Positions 28,212 to 36,296 of a stretch of DNA of 64,000 nucleotides are shown piece by piece. The notes beneath the pieces were generated by a model. It saw only the letters and a list, made by a program, of their open reading frames with translations. It was not told where the DNA came from and did no database searches. Each line of letters starts with the position of its first letter. Within the stretch, counting starts at the first letter, position 1. Origin of the DNA: an uncultured Bacilli bacterium (GTDB lineage: Bacteria > Bacillota_I > Bacilli_A > RF39 > UBA660); contig CAJUCD010000004.1 of assembly GCA_910585045.1 (NCBI GenBank), positions 55,715 to 119,714 on the forward strand, in the 5' to 3' direction. Made by a program: the position numbers and the translations under genes.

Positions 28212-28565
28212 ATAATATTTGAAACAACTAATAAAAATATGATATACTATATACGAGATGAAGAAGGAAGTTTAATAGGATTAAAGTATAATGATAAAGT
28301 ATATTATTATATTAAAAATATGCAAGAAGATGTCATAGGCATAACAGATGAAAACTTTAACAAGATAGTAGAATATGAATATGATTCATGGGGAAATATA
28401 ATCACTATTAAAGATAATAATGGCAACATTATAACAGATGAATCTCACATAGGAATAATAAACCCCTTTAGATATAGAAGTTACTATTATGATAAAGAAA
28501 CAAAGTTATATTATCTAAATAGTAGATACTATAATCCAGAGTGGGGTAGATTTATTAATGCTGAT
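28212..28565 (+). repeat. Rhs core-end repeat, copy 3, with promoter-like start
   Basis: Identical by eye to copy 2 over 354 bp. TTGAAA (28219-28224) and TATACT (28243-28248) are intact. Confidence 0.95.
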
Positions 28566-29147
28566 GGGATAATAGGAAATCCAAATGATATAGTTGATTA
28601 TAATTTATATGCATATACTAGAAATAATCCCATTAAAAATATAGATAGTAATGGTAAATTTGAGTTAGTATCTGGCAGCGCATTAGCAATTTTTGGATTA
28701 GCTACTTTAGTATTAGTAGCAGCTACTGCTATTAGAAAACCTGGAGCAATAAATATTCCAAGTCTCAATTTCCCTGAAATCTCTTTACCACAAATTAAAA
28801 TAAATGAAAAATCACAAGAAAAAGCTAAAGAAAGTACTTGGGAAAAAGTTGAGAAAATGACCTCGCCAACAACACCATCATCAAAGCCATGTTGGGAAGC
28901 GAAATTAAACATTTCTAAAACAGATGTTGAGCTCGGGAATAAAATAACAATCCAAGAGTCTGTAAGCAGAGTAAGAATTGGAAAAGATGTAATGTGTAAT
29001 AATAGAATTTCCGCACAAATGGTTGCAACGTATTTTCCTAACCATATTGGCCCAGAAATTAATAAAACTCAGAAGCCAGGAAGTACTTATTATCGGCATT
29101 ATCATAGAGATAGATATTCACACATACATATTTGGTATTACGATTAG
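28239..29147 (+). CDS. Orphan Rhs core end with toxin tip C (His-rich C-terminus)
   Basis: An open frame of 302 residues: repeated core end (1-109), Rhs NNP motif (YAYTRNNPIKNIDSNG), a hydrophobic segment (about 143-163), a Pro/Ser/Thr linker and a ~90-residue C-terminal domain ending YYRHYHRDRYSHIHIWYYD. The clustered His, Arg and Tyr could form a nuclease or metal site, but I cannot assign the class. A decayed version of the same ending occurs at 36846-36896, also just before a paralog of the following gene. That supports a linked toxin-immunity pair. As with tip B there is no ribosome binding site at the ATG. Confidence 0.7.
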   Translation: MIYYIRDEEGSLIGLKYNDKVYYYIKNMQEDVIGITDENFNKIVEYEYDSWGNIITIKDNNGNIITDESHIGIINPFRYRSYYYDKETKLYYLNSRYYNPEWGRFINADGIIGNPNDIVDYNLYAYTRNNPIKNIDSNGKFELVSGSALAIFGLATLVLVAATAIRKPGAINIPSLNFPEISLPQIKINEKSQEKAKESTWEKVEKMTSPTTPSSKPCWEAKLNISKTDVELGNKITIQESVSRVRIGKDVMCNNRISAQMVATYFPNHIGPEINKTQKPGSTYYRHYHRDRYSHIHIWYYD

Positions 29148-29158
29148 GAGGATAACAT

Positions 29159-29713
29159 ATGATTGTGATAAATAAAAGTATTAAAAATCATGTTTATGAA
29201 GAACTTATTAAATATGCTTTTAATAAATGTAATGTTGTAATGTTTGTTTCAAAAGAAATAGGCTTTAATGATAATGACATAACAATTTTAAGAAAAAATA
29301 TGGCAGAATTAGAAAACAGGTTTAAAAATGACTTTATATCGCAAGCTAAAAGGCCTAGTTGGGTATTTTCTAAAAATATTAATGATAATAATACTTATTC
29401 TAATGAAAAATTTAATAATTTATTTAAAGTATATTTTTATAAATCCAGTGATGCACTAAAAAAATATTTATTATCAAACTGTGATTTATATAATTGGCTC
29501 AACCCTAAATATCCCGAGGATATAGCTTTTTTTAAAAATGGTATTTGCTGGTTGTATTCTGTTTCGCATGAAGGTATATGCGATATATATGTAGAAAGTG
29601 AAGAAGAATATAATTATTTAAAAAATATTGGTTTAGAATTTCTAGAAGAACATTATAGAGATAAATTTAAAGAAGAAATTTATTTAGAAAAGTTATTAAT
29701 AGAAAATAATTAA
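29159..29713 (+). CDS. Candidate immunity protein for tip C (family with three members)
   Basis: A 184-residue soluble protein with the conserved block YLLSN...W.NPKYPEDIAFFKNG and C.WLYSVSHEGICDIYVES, then GLEFLEEHY. Paralogs are at 36922 (full length) and 31504 (broken). It starts 11 bp after tip C with TAGGAGG as ribosome binding site. Pairing of the family with the same toxin ending at two places is good evidence that it is the cognate immunity protein. It is not a family I can name. Confidence 0.65.
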   Translation: MIVINKSIKNHVYEELIKYAFNKCNVVMFVSKEIGFNDNDITILRKNMAELENRFKNDFISQAKRPSWVFSKNINDNNTYSNEKFNNLFKVYFYKSSDALKKYLLSNCDLYNWLNPKYPEDIAFFKNGICWLYSVSHEGICDIYVESEEEYNYLKNIGLEFLEEHYRDKFKEEIYLEKLLIENN

Positions 29714-29743
29714 GTTTCAGACTAACATCTGAAGCTTTTTCTT
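29712..29743 (+). terminator. Array terminator T3
   Basis: TTTCAGA...TCTGAAG hairpin followed by CTTTTTCTTT. Confidence 0.75.
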
Positions 29744-29749
29744 TCTTTA

Positions 29750-29812
29750 AACAATAATAATATGATATACTGTATATGATAGTTGAAAGAACTTTAGTAA
29801 GATTAAGATATA
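29750..29812 (+). repeat. Decayed rhs core start with retained extended -10
   Basis: ATATGATATACT (TATACT at 29766-29771) and a degraded continuation GAAAGAACTTTAGTAAGATT align with the beginning of the 354-bp repeat. The coding part is destroyed while the promoter-like part remains. Confidence 0.6.
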
Positions 29813-29843
29813 TCATATCAAAAAGCAAGCTTTAAAATCTTGA

Positions 29844-29945
29844 GGTGATAAACTTAATAATGTTGGTGTTTATGAAGGATTAAATAAAGATATAATAGAT
29901 TACAACATTGGTGGAAGTAAAATTAAAATAGGATTTAATTTTTAG
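29844..29945 (+). pseudogene. 3' fragment of a lost Rhs toxin tip
   Basis: A 33-codon frame directly preceded by an in-frame TGA ends NIGGSKIKIGFNF-stop. The alternating Gly/hydrophobic pattern resembles the end region of tip A (GIGGHIKCGWD). It lies 11 bp before the RDD gene, the usual toxin-then-immunity order. Confidence 0.5.
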
Positions 29946-29956
29946 GAGGTATATTA

Positions 29957-30364
29957 ATGAAAATTAAAATTAAAAGACTTGTAGCAATGTATTTAGATTA
30001 TGTGTTTATATTTACTGCGTGTTATTTTCCATTTTATTATTTAGATCAAATTTTATTTAATATTAAAATATTAAGATATATAATAACTATTATAGTATTA
30101 GTATTAATAATGTATTTATTTCCCCATAAAGATTGTCTAATAGGTTATGAAAGTCTTGGCAAGAAAATAATGGGACTAGGAATATATCAAAATGGAGAAA
30201 GAGTACAAGATAAAAAAGTTTTAGTAAAAAGATTTATGGAAACAGTTTATTTATTTCCATTATATCCACTTACTGTATTAGTACTAGGAAAAAGCTATGG
30301 AGATATAGACTTAAATACAGAAGTAAAAGAAATAAAAAACAAAAAGTCTCGAAGTAAAAAATAA
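29957..30364 (+). CDS. RDD-family membrane protein, possible immunity protein
   Basis: A 135-residue protein with three hydrophobic segments and the RDD core: IKRLVAMYLDYVFIF at the start and YESLGKKIMGLGIY in the middle, with a Lys-rich tail. It follows a toxin-tip fossil and has a strong AGGAGGT ribosome binding site. RDD proteins elsewhere are housekeeping membrane proteins, and a similar gene follows the endolysin at 40157. An immunity role is suggested only by position. Confidence 0.7.
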   Translation: MKIKIKRLVAMYLDYVFIFTACYFPFYYLDQILFNIKILRYIITIIVLVLIMYLFPHKDCLIGYESLGKKIMGLGIYQNGERVQDKKVLVKRFMETVYLFPLYPLTVLVLGKSYGDIDLNTEVKEIKNKKSRSKK

Positions 30365-30365
30365 T

Positions 30366-30403
30366 ATATACCTCGTTTCTTTTCACAGGAATGAGGTATA
30401 TAT
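30366..30403 (+). terminator. Hairpin after the RDD gene
   Basis: ATATACCTC pairs with GAGGTATAT around the loop; the following sequence is TA-rich but lacks a clean T-run. It is probably a terminator. Confidence 0.5.
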
Positions 30404-30474
30404 ATTAAAATTAAATTATGAAAATAAAATAAATATAATTTTTATTTAGGCATAAAAAAATAGGAGAATTAAAA

Positions 30475-30819
30475 ATGAAAAAAAATCCAAACAATTTAGA
30501 ATTAAAAAGAGATATAAATATTGTTCAAAAATATTATGACAAAGCATACCCCAAATATGTACATGATACTGATTTATATGATGTTGTGGATTTTTTAAAT
30601 TTATTATGTTGCATTTTTCTAAAAGGAAATTTAAAAGATTTAGAATTTAAATTAAATATTTTTGCTGGTAGCAATAAAACAGAAATAGAATATAAAATAA
30701 AGAAATTAAATTATGATGAATTAACAAACTATTATCAAGAATCTTTAATGATTTGGGAAATTTTAAAAAAATATTATAACGAAGATGGTACATTAAAAGA
30801 TAAATATAAGCAAAACTAA
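30475..30819 (+). CDS. Unknown helical protein, immunity-like family (YYNEDGTLK)
   Basis: A 114-residue soluble protein with YYDKAYPKYVHDTDLYDVVDF near the start and KKYYNEDGTLKDKYK at the end. A paralog lies at 35275 and a fossil at 28100. No known family. The members share the array terminator directly downstream, so they behave as exchangeable units of the locus. An immunity or accessory function is inferred from location. Confidence 0.55.
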   Translation: MKKNPNNLELKRDINIVQKYYDKAYPKYVHDTDLYDVVDFLNLLCCIFLKGNLKDLEFKLNIFAGSNKTEIEYKIKKLNYDELTNYYQESLMIWEILKKYYNEDGTLKDKYKQN

Positions 30820-30850
30820 GTTTCAGAGTAAAGTCTGAAACTTTTTCTTT
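30818..30850 (+). terminator. Array terminator T4
   Basis: TTTCAGA...TCTGAAA hairpin followed by CTTTTTCTTT, followed by ACAACGCAAG as after T2. Confidence 0.7.
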
Positions 30851-30872
30851 ACAACGCAAGTTAGTATAATAT

Positions 30873-30902
30873 TTGAAACAGCTAATATTAATATGATATA
30901 CT
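30873..30902 (+). promoter_or_regulatory. Core-derived promoter of the DUF2691-like gene
   Basis: TTGAAA (30873-30878), 18-bp spacer, TGATATACT with TATACT at 30897-30902. This is the start of the rhs core repeat preserved while the rest has been lost. The next gene begins 24 bases downstream, good spacing for transcription. Confidence 0.6.
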
Positions 30903-30925
30903 ATACTTAATAAAGAAGGGTTAAT

Positions 30926-31372
30926 ATGATTGGAATAAGATTTGAGATTCCTAATAGTTGGGGTAACTTTTTATCTACCATTTTAGATAATATAATCACT
31001 AAAGATTATACATGGAAAATATATGATGAAGAAATATTAATAGATTTGAATAATGATGAGGATTTATTTAAAGAAAGAATTTATGATGATAAAAATTTTC
31101 GTGCTTTAATATTAAATTCTAAATATTATTTAATTATGGGTAATATCTTGGCATTTAAAACTAATAACTATAAAAGAATCTATAATTATAATGATTTTAT
31201 AGAAAGTGATTGTGAACTTTTGATGGTTATTGTTGACACTATTTTTGTCGATATATATGCTAAAAATTCTAAGACTATAGAGGAATTAAAGAATAATGCC
31301 ATAAATAACAAATTTAAAAATATAAATTATATTTATAATGATAACAGCCCAAGAAATATATTTTATATATAG
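30926..31372 (+). CDS. DUF2691-like protein, copy 1
   Basis: A 148-residue soluble protein starting MIGIRFEIPNSWGNFLSTIL, resembling DUF2691 proteins of Bacillus. A second, diverged copy is at 31961 (shared MIGIxxEI start, an aromatic-acidic motif near residue 35, and YxDFIxSxC in the C-terminal half). Function unknown. In this array, directly behind a core-derived promoter, an immunity role is plausible. Confidence 0.55.
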   Translation: MIGIRFEIPNSWGNFLSTILDNIITKDYTWKIYDEEILIDLNNDEDLFKERIYDDKNFRALILNSKYYLIMGNILAFKTNNYKRIYNYNDFIESDCELLMVIVDTIFVDIYAKNSKTIEELKNNAINNKFKNINYIYNDNSPRNIFYI

Positions 31373-31473
31373 ATTACTCTATATTTATTCATTTTGAAAT
31401 TAAAAGACATGTTGAGGGTTTATAGGATTAAGTTTAAAGATATCCTATAATATTTTAATTAAGGAGAGAACCA

Positions 31474-31868
31474 ATGAAATTAATTTTAGATAAAAAGATA
31501 TAAAAAAATTAGAAAAAGATTTGTTGCCATTTCAAAAATATATTTTAAAGAAGATAGATAAATCTAATCATAATTTAATATATCAACCTAATATGTATAT
31601 AATTTTTTATAGACTAAACGCAGATTTACAAGAATATTTGCTTAGTAACAAATCGTTATATAAGTGGGATTTTCCTAATTATCCTACTGATATTAGCTTC
31701 TTTAAAGATGGAGTTTGTTGGCTAAATTCCATAACACATGAAGAAATTTGCAATATATGTGTGGAAAGTGAAAAAGAATTTGATTATTTAAGAAGCATTG
31801 GAATAGAATTCTTAGAAAAAAGTTTCCGACAAATAAATGAAGAAGAAATAATCACCGAAATAATATAA
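31474..31868 (+). pseudogene. Broken paralog of the tip-C immunity family
   Basis: A good AAGGAGAG and ATG at 31474 start a frame that stops at 31503. The downstream frame (from 31494) continues KKLEKDLLPFQKYILKK and keeps the family core YLLSNKSLYKWDFPNYPTD and CWLNSITHEEIC to 31868. A one-base loss in an A-rich tract explains the shift, and about 40 N-terminal residues of the family are also missing. Translation from a TTG at 31521 would give 115 residues, but the gene is probably inactive. Confidence 0.6.
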
Positions 31869-31878
31869 GTAATTTATT

Positions 31879-31912
31879 AAGTTTCAAAATAAAATTTGAA
31901 GTTTCTTCTTTT
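31879..31912 (+). terminator. Array terminator T5 (diverged)
   Basis: TTTCAAA...TTTGAAG hairpin followed by a pyrimidine-rich tract. Confidence 0.55.
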
Positions 31913-31960
31913 ACTAGTGGTAGTAATTATTAAGTGTATAAACCTAAAGGAGATGATATA

Positions 31961-32386
31961 ATGATAGGAATAGAATTAGAAATAAATGGTATTTCAACTG
32001 ATGTTATTCGTAAATTGTTTAATAAAATAAATATTGATTTATATGATTTTATTATATATGAAAATGAAATAATTAAAAAAAATGAAAATGTTGATAATGT
32101 AAATGCCAAAAATATATTTTATAATAATATTAACTACTCGATAATATTTTTGAATTTGCAATTATATCGTAAGCAAGATAAAATAAAAACAATAATTACT
32201 TATGACGATTTTATAAATAGTAATTGTCGTTTAATTTTACTTATTACAGATAATAGATATTTAGAAATATATTTTAATGATGATTTTATAAAAGAAAAAA
32301 TTATATCAAACTTAGAAAAAAATGGTTTTAATTACACAGAAAAAACTATTTATAATGATGGAAGAACAATTATGTCTGTTGATTAG
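31961..32386 (+). CDS. DUF2691-like protein, copy 2
   Basis: A 141-residue soluble protein related to the product at 30926, but only weakly so outside the N-terminus and the YDDFINSNCRLILLI block. The start at 31961 follows AAAGGAGATGAT; an in-frame GTG 27 bases upstream is less likely. It is flanked by array terminators on both sides and so forms a single-gene unit. Confidence 0.5.
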   Translation: MIGIELEINGISTDVIRKLFNKINIDLYDFIIYENEIIKKNENVDNVNAKNIFYNNINYSIIFLNLQLYRKQDKIKTIITYDDFINSNCRLILLITDNRYLEIYFNDDFIKEKIISNLEKNGFNYTEKTIYNDGRTIMSVD

Positions 32387-32411
32387 TTTTTTTAGAATAT
32401 TTAATAACGAT

Positions 32412-32443
32412 TAAGTTTCAGAATAATCTGAAATTTTTTCTTT
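32412..32443 (+). terminator. Array terminator T6
   Basis: TTTCAGA, short loop, TCTGAAA followed by TTTTTTC. Confidence 0.7.
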
Positions 32444-32510
32444 CCTTAAAACAATAATAATATGATATACTATATATGAAAATAGAAAGAAATTTAAAAG
32501 AGTTAAAGTA
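32444..32510 (+). repeat. Decayed rhs core start with retained extended -10
   Basis: AATATGATATACT (TATACT at 32466-32471) followed by GAAATTTAAAAGAGTTAAAG, aligned to the beginning of the 354-bp repeat. It precedes the membrane protein gene. Confidence 0.6.
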
Positions 32511-32550
32511 TGATGTTTACAAAATCGGCGAAACAAGCGAGGTATTAAAA

Positions 32551-33363
32551 ATGTTGACTAGAACTATGACGGCAATGGAAAAAAATATTTGTTTACTAAT
32601 TTTCTTTGGTGGCATGCTAATAGCGTATATTATAACGTTAATCATAAATAAAAAAATGAGTAATAGATTTAAAATTATATATTTTAAAACATCACTAGTT
32701 TTAGGATGTATATGTATATTTATAAGTCTTATAATTTATTTATATATATGGTTTGCATATAATATAGATTCAGCAAAAGAAAATTTATTGCACTTTATAT
32801 TTTTTGCAATAGGAGGAGCTATAAGCTCTTTTGGATGTTGTATGTCAATCTTTGGAACTTTTCAAAAAGCAAAACCTCAAAGATTTCAACTAAAACAGGA
32901 TAACTATGAAGAATATAGTAATTATTTAGCCAAAAGAGTAAAAGAATTTGGTTATGAATTAAATTATGAATTAGAAAAAATAAAATTTTATAAAAAAGAA
33001 ATAAAAAGAAAAATATATTTTATAATTGATGTAAAAGTAGAAGAACTAACAGAAGATGTATTTAATGAATTATATAATAATAAGATATTTCCAAATATAG
33101 AAGAAGAATTTGAAAAGATGAAAAACAAGGGGAATGTACTTAATGTTATAATGATAATAAGTGTAGATAGAATAACGCCATTTTTCTATAAATATATAGA
33201 GAGTGAAGATTTAGATAAAAGATTTTATAAATATCCAGTAGGAATATCATTTGGAAGTAATCAAATATATTTAAATGGAGAAGAACCAATAGGATATAAT
33301 CCTTGTAAAAAACTAAAACAAGAATTGGAAACTATAATGGAAATAAAAGAAAATAGGATATAA
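32551..33363 (+). CDS. Membrane protein with conserved cytosolic domain, paralog 1
   Basis: A 270-residue protein. The first ~100 residues hold three membrane segments; the C-terminal ~170 residues are soluble (from FGTFQKAKPQRFQLKQ to GYNPCKKLKQ), of no known family. The start at 32551 follows GCGAGGT; a longer frame from 32476 merely translates the rhs core fossil. The part coding for the soluble domain (32848-33363) is almost identical in DNA to 34580-35095, while the membrane parts are quite different. Gene conversion or mosaic exchange between the two is likely. Confidence 0.6.
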   Translation: MLTRTMTAMEKNICLLIFFGGMLIAYIITLIINKKMSNRFKIIYFKTSLVLGCICIFISLIIYLYIWFAYNIDSAKENLLHFIFFAIGGAISSFGCCMSIFGTFQKAKPQRFQLKQDNYEEYSNYLAKRVKEFGYELNYELEKIKFYKKEIKRKIYFIIDVKVEELTEDVFNELYNNKIFPNIEEEFEKMKNKGNVLNVIMIISVDRITPFFYKYIESEDLDKRFYKYPVGISFGSNQIYLNGEEPIGYNPCKKLKQELETIMEIKENRI

Positions 33364-33364
33364 T

Positions 33365-33544
33365 TTATATACTTATATTGGTGACATTTTTATAGAAGTT
33401 AAAGATGCATACAGGAATACTCTAATGCCTACATAGAATGAAATTAAAAATGGCGCTAAGAAAATAATACAAATAGGAACTACAGCTATTAGCTATATAG
33501 GAGGAACCGTTGTAGGTGCAAATACAGCACAAATCTATGAATAA
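33365..33544 (+). pseudogene. Decayed toxin tip, interrupted by one stop
   Basis: This gene-free stretch (33364-33721) holds one frame reading YTYIGDIFIEVKDAYRNTL, a TAG at 33434-33436, then EIKNGAKK and the glycine-zipper-like IGTTAISYIGGTVVG, ending at 33544. It has no start signal. A Gly-rich hydrophobic end is a feature of tip B too. I read it as the rest of a toxin tip. Confidence 0.45.
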
Positions 33545-33557
33545 TCCAAAAGGAGAA

Positions 33558-33647
33558 ATGAATAGTAAAATTAAAGTTAAATTAACTAATCATATAAAAG
33601 AACCTAAAGAAATGAAACAATCTTTGTCAGAGTGCATATCAAGATAA
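33558..33647 (+). CDS. 29-residue ORF, probably a remnant
   Basis: A short frame with a good AAAGGAGAA ribosome binding site, MNSKIKVKLTNHIKEPKEMK and a stop soon after. It follows the toxin-tip fossil where an immunity gene would start, so it is more likely the 5' remainder of a lost gene than a functional peptide. From 33648 to 33721 I see nothing else. Confidence 0.25.
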   Translation: MNSKIKVKLTNHIKEPKEMKQSLSECISR

Positions 33648-33721
33648 TAATTTATTAAGATTTTATCAATGGGATATTACATATAAAGAATATATTTTTT
33701 GATAAAAAAAGTGGAGGTTAA

Positions 33722-34228
33722 ATGAAAAAGAAAAAACTATTTATATTAATACCATTTGTGATAATATTACTATTTTGGGGAATGATTTTATTTAATAAAA
33801 ACACTTTTATTTTATATGATAAATTTAACCAAAAGGAGCATATATTATTTCTTAAAAAAGTAGAAAATATAATCCCGAATGGTGGTATAAGTGATGTGTT
33901 ATCATTTAGAATTTATCATTTTAAAACTAAGGATATTGCTAAAATAAAAAATAATATTAATTTTAAAAAAGTAGATGATAATTTATTAGACATATATAAC
34001 ACAGTTGTTAAAGATTGTTTCATAATGCATTTAGACAACGAAAAGTTAGAATTATTTAAAAATAATTTTAATGTCAATTTGTTAAAAAGTAATTCCAATT
34101 TTTATATGTTTTCTGAAACAGAAGATAATAATAGATATTATTTTGAGTTATTAATATTAGATAATGATAATAATAGCTTATATTCTATTATAAGTAATTA
34201 TGGAGTTTATAAATATATAAGAGAATAG
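33722..34228 (+). CDS. Single-pass membrane protein, immunity-like, family 2 member 1
   Basis: A 168-residue protein with one N-terminal membrane segment (about 5-25) and an extracytoplasmic domain ending in LELLILDNDNNSLYSI-type sequence. It resembles the gene at 35697 in layout and in the C-terminal NxYxF...LLILD block. A GTGGAGG ribosome binding site precedes the ATG. No named family. Such anchored proteins in toxin loci can act as surface immunity proteins; this is inference. Confidence 0.5.
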   Translation: MKKKKLFILIPFVIILLFWGMILFNKNTFILYDKFNQKEHILFLKKVENIIPNGGISDVLSFRIYHFKTKDIAKIKNNINFKKVDDNLLDIYNTVVKDCFIMHLDNEKLELFKNNFNVNLLKSNSNFYMFSETEDNNRYYFELLILDNDNNSLYSIISNYGVYKYIRE

Positions 34229-34285
34229 AAAGAAGTTTAATAGGATTAAAGTATAAGGAGCTGTAGAAGATATAGGAGGTTACCA
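34228..34285 (+). repeat. Short rhs core fragment
   Basis: GAAGTTTAATAGGATTAAAG followed by TATAA is an exact match to the core repeat near its start. Sequence like GTAGAAGATATAGG resembles a later part, indicating internal deletion. It lies between two immunity-like genes. Confidence 0.6.
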
Positions 34286-35101
34286 ATGCTTCGTGAAATG
34301 ACAGAAAAAGAAAGTGGATTTTTATTATTAAGTTGGGGAATTGGATTATTAATAGCTATAATATTAACTAAAGTTTTAGATAAAAAAACTACTAATAACT
34401 TTAAAATCATATACTCTAAAATATCTTTAGGAACAGGAATGATTTTAACAGTAGTATTATTAGTATTATATGTATATCTATGGATAAAAAATGGTATTAA
34501 TTATGCCAAATCAAATTTAGTAGTGATGATAATTTTAATATCAGTTTTAGTAACCAGTTCTTTCGGTATTCTTATGATTATCTTTGGAACTTTTCAAAAA
34601 GCAAAACCTCAAAGATTTCAACTAAAACAAAACGATTATGAAGAATATAGTAATTATTTAGCCAAAAGAGTAAAAGAATTTGATTATGAATTAAATTATG
34701 AATTAGAAAAAATAAAATTTTATAAAAAAGAAATAAAAAGAAAAATATATTTTATAATTGATGTAAAAGTAGAAGAACTAACAGAAGATGTATTTAATGA
34801 ATTATATAATAATAAGATATTTCCAAATATAGAAGAAGAATTTGAAAAGATGAAAAACAAGGGGAATGTACTTAATGTTATAATGATAATAAGTGTAGAT
34901 AGAATAACGCCATTTTTCTATAAATATATAGAGAGTGAAGATTTAGATAAAAGATTTTATAAATATCCAGTAGGAATATCCTTTGGAAGTAATCAAATAT
35001 ATATAAATGGAGAAGAACCAATAGGATATAACCCATGTAAAAGACTAAAACAAGAATTTGAAACTATAACAGAAATAAAAGAAAATAAGTCTTCAGACTA
35101 A
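34286..35101 (+). CDS. Membrane protein with conserved cytosolic domain, paralog 2
   Basis: A 271-residue paralog of the product at 32551. Its three N-terminal membrane segments are diverged, but the soluble domain from about residue 99 is nearly identical. AGGAGG precedes the ATG at 34286. The last residues (NKSSD) are encoded by the left arm of array terminator T7, so its native stop has probably been replaced. Function unknown. Confidence 0.6.
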   Translation: MLREMTEKESGFLLLSWGIGLLIAIILTKVLDKKTTNNFKIIYSKISLGTGMILTVVLLVLYVYLWIKNGINYAKSNLVVMIILISVLVTSSFGILMIIFGTFQKAKPQRFQLKQNDYEEYSNYLAKRVKEFDYELNYELEKIKFYKKEIKRKIYFIIDVKVEELTEDVFNELYNNKIFPNIEEEFEKMKNKGNVLNVIMIISVDRITPFFYKYIESEDLDKRFYKYPVGISFGSNQIYINGEEPIGYNPCKRLKQEFETITEIKENKSSD

Positions 35102-35120
35102 CATCTGAAGCTTTTTCTTT
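35088..35120 (+). terminator. Array terminator T7, overlapping a coding end
   Basis: CTTCAGA...TCTGAAG hairpin followed by CTTTTTCTTT. The upstream gene reads into its left arm. Confidence 0.7.
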
Positions 35121-35170
35121 CTTTAAACAATAATAATATGATATACTATATATGAGAGTTGAAGGAAGGT
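35121..35170 (+). repeat. Decayed rhs core start with retained extended -10
   Basis: AATATGATATACT (TATACT at 35142-35147) and GAAGGAAGGTTAATAG align with the repeat start. Confidence 0.6.
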
Positions 35171-35176
35171 TAATAG

Positions 35177-35297
35177 ATGGAATTAATTAGCAAAAAATAA
35201 AATAATCTTATTAATCTCAATTATAGCAATACTTATCCTAGGTATTAATCTACTAATAAATAAGAGGAGCCAAAATGCTAAAATTTATGAAAAATAA
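35177..35297 (+). pseudogene. Frameshifted small membrane peptide gene
   Basis: ATG at 35177 reads only MELISKK before a stop. A shifted frame continues with a clear membrane segment, KIILLISIIAILILG, and ends at 35297, overlapping the next gene. It could be the stub of another anchored immunity-like gene. Confidence 0.35.
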
Positions 35298-35640
35298 ATC
35301 TTCTAAACAAAATAATTTACCAGAAAAGTATAAAAAAGATATAAATATAGTTAAGGATTATTATGATACGCCTTATCCAAGAAGACTTCATGATGTCGGC
35401 CTATATTATAGTGTCGATTATATGGCAGGCCTTTGTAACTCTTTTATTTATAATTTTGGAAAAGATTTAACTGGCCATTTAGATGTTTTTAGAGGAGACA
35501 ATCTCAAAGGTATAGAACATAAGATAATGCTTTATAATTTAGATGATTTAAATAATTATTATGTAAAAATGAGAACTTCATTGAGAATATTACAAAAATA
35601 TTATAATGAAGATGGTACATTAAAAGACAAATATAAGTAA
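35275..35640 (+). CDS. Unknown helical protein, immunity-like family (YYNEDGTLK), paralog 2
   Basis: A 121-residue soluble protein, paralog of the product at 30475, with YYDTPYPRRLHDVGLYYSVDY and the shared end LQKYYNEDGTLKDKYK. GAGGAG lies at good distance from the ATG. It is followed by an anchored immunity-like gene rather than directly by a terminator. Confidence 0.55.
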   Translation: MLKFMKNKSSKQNNLPEKYKKDINIVKDYYDTPYPRRLHDVGLYYSVDYMAGLCNSFIYNFGKDLTGHLDVFRGDNLKGIEHKIMLYNLDDLNNYYVKMRTSLRILQKYYNEDGTLKDKYK

Positions 35641-35696
35641 TTATAAAAAACAAAAGTAAGTATAGAAAAACATAGTAAAAAAGGAGAGTCTAAAAA

Positions 35697-36152
35697 ATGA
35701 AAGTAATAAAAGTTTTAATTACTATTGGATTGATATTAATTATATTACTAAATATTTTTAGAACAGATACACATAAAAATTACAATATGACCTGGAAAAT
35801 AGATATACCAAATCCTAACAAAACAAAAAGGATAATTGATAGTGGGCATATAGACCCAACAATATTAGATATTTTGTATTATGATAGTAATGACATTAAA
35901 GTTATAAAAGATAAAGATTATATGAAAAAAATTGATATTGTAGAACTTAATGAAATATTTGACAATGTATTAGAAGAAAAATTTATAGCCTTTTTAAATG
36001 AAGAAGATAAAAACATCTTAAAAAAACTTAATATAAATAAACTGATAAACGAAAATAATTATTATACTTTTATTGAAGAAAAACAAGACTTTATATTACT
36101 AATACTTGATGTTGAAGAAAATATTATTTATTCGTTTCGAAGCTATAATTGA
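35697..36152 (+). CDS. Single-pass membrane protein, immunity-like, family 2 member 2
   Basis: A 151-residue protein with one N-terminal membrane segment (about 4-20) and an extracytoplasmic domain. The C-terminal NNYYTFIEEKQDFILLILD block resembles the gene at 33722. AAAAGGAGA precedes the ATG. No named family. It closes the unit ending at terminator T8. Confidence 0.5.
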   Translation: MKVIKVLITIGLILIILLNIFRTDTHKNYNMTWKIDIPNPNKTKRIIDSGHIDPTILDILYYDSNDIKVIKDKDYMKKIDIVELNEIFDNVLEEKFIAFLNEEDKNILKKLNINKLINENNYYTFIEEKQDFILLILDVEENIIYSFRSYN

Positions 36153-36167
36153 ATCTAACAAAATATA

Positions 36168-36199
36168 AGTTTCAGAGTAAAATATGAAGCTTTTTATTT
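36168..36199 (+). terminator. Array terminator T8 (slightly degraded)
   Basis: TTTCAGA...TATGAAG hairpin with one lost pair, followed by CTTTTTATTT. Confidence 0.6.
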
Positions 36200-36240
36200 C
36201 TTTAAACAATAATAATATGATATACTATATTTAAGAATTA
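36200..36240 (+). repeat. Decayed rhs core start with retained extended -10
   Basis: AATATGATATACT (TATACT at 36221-36226); only about 30 bp of the repeat survive. It may act as the promoter of the following gene. Confidence 0.55.
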
Positions 36241-36296
36241 AAAGATATATTAGTCATAAATTTAAATATTTTTTAGATTAATTGAGGAGCCGTTTT

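Noticed and set aside
24772..28565. Insertion sequence as explanation for the 354-bp repeats
   Set aside because: No transposase, terminal inverted repeats or target duplications; the repeat is the reading frame of the Rhs core end.
32476..32550. Upstream extension of the membrane protein gene to the ATG at 32476
   Set aside because: These 25 codons are the decayed rhs core start, and the ATG at 32551 has a better ribosome binding site and matches the paralog's start.
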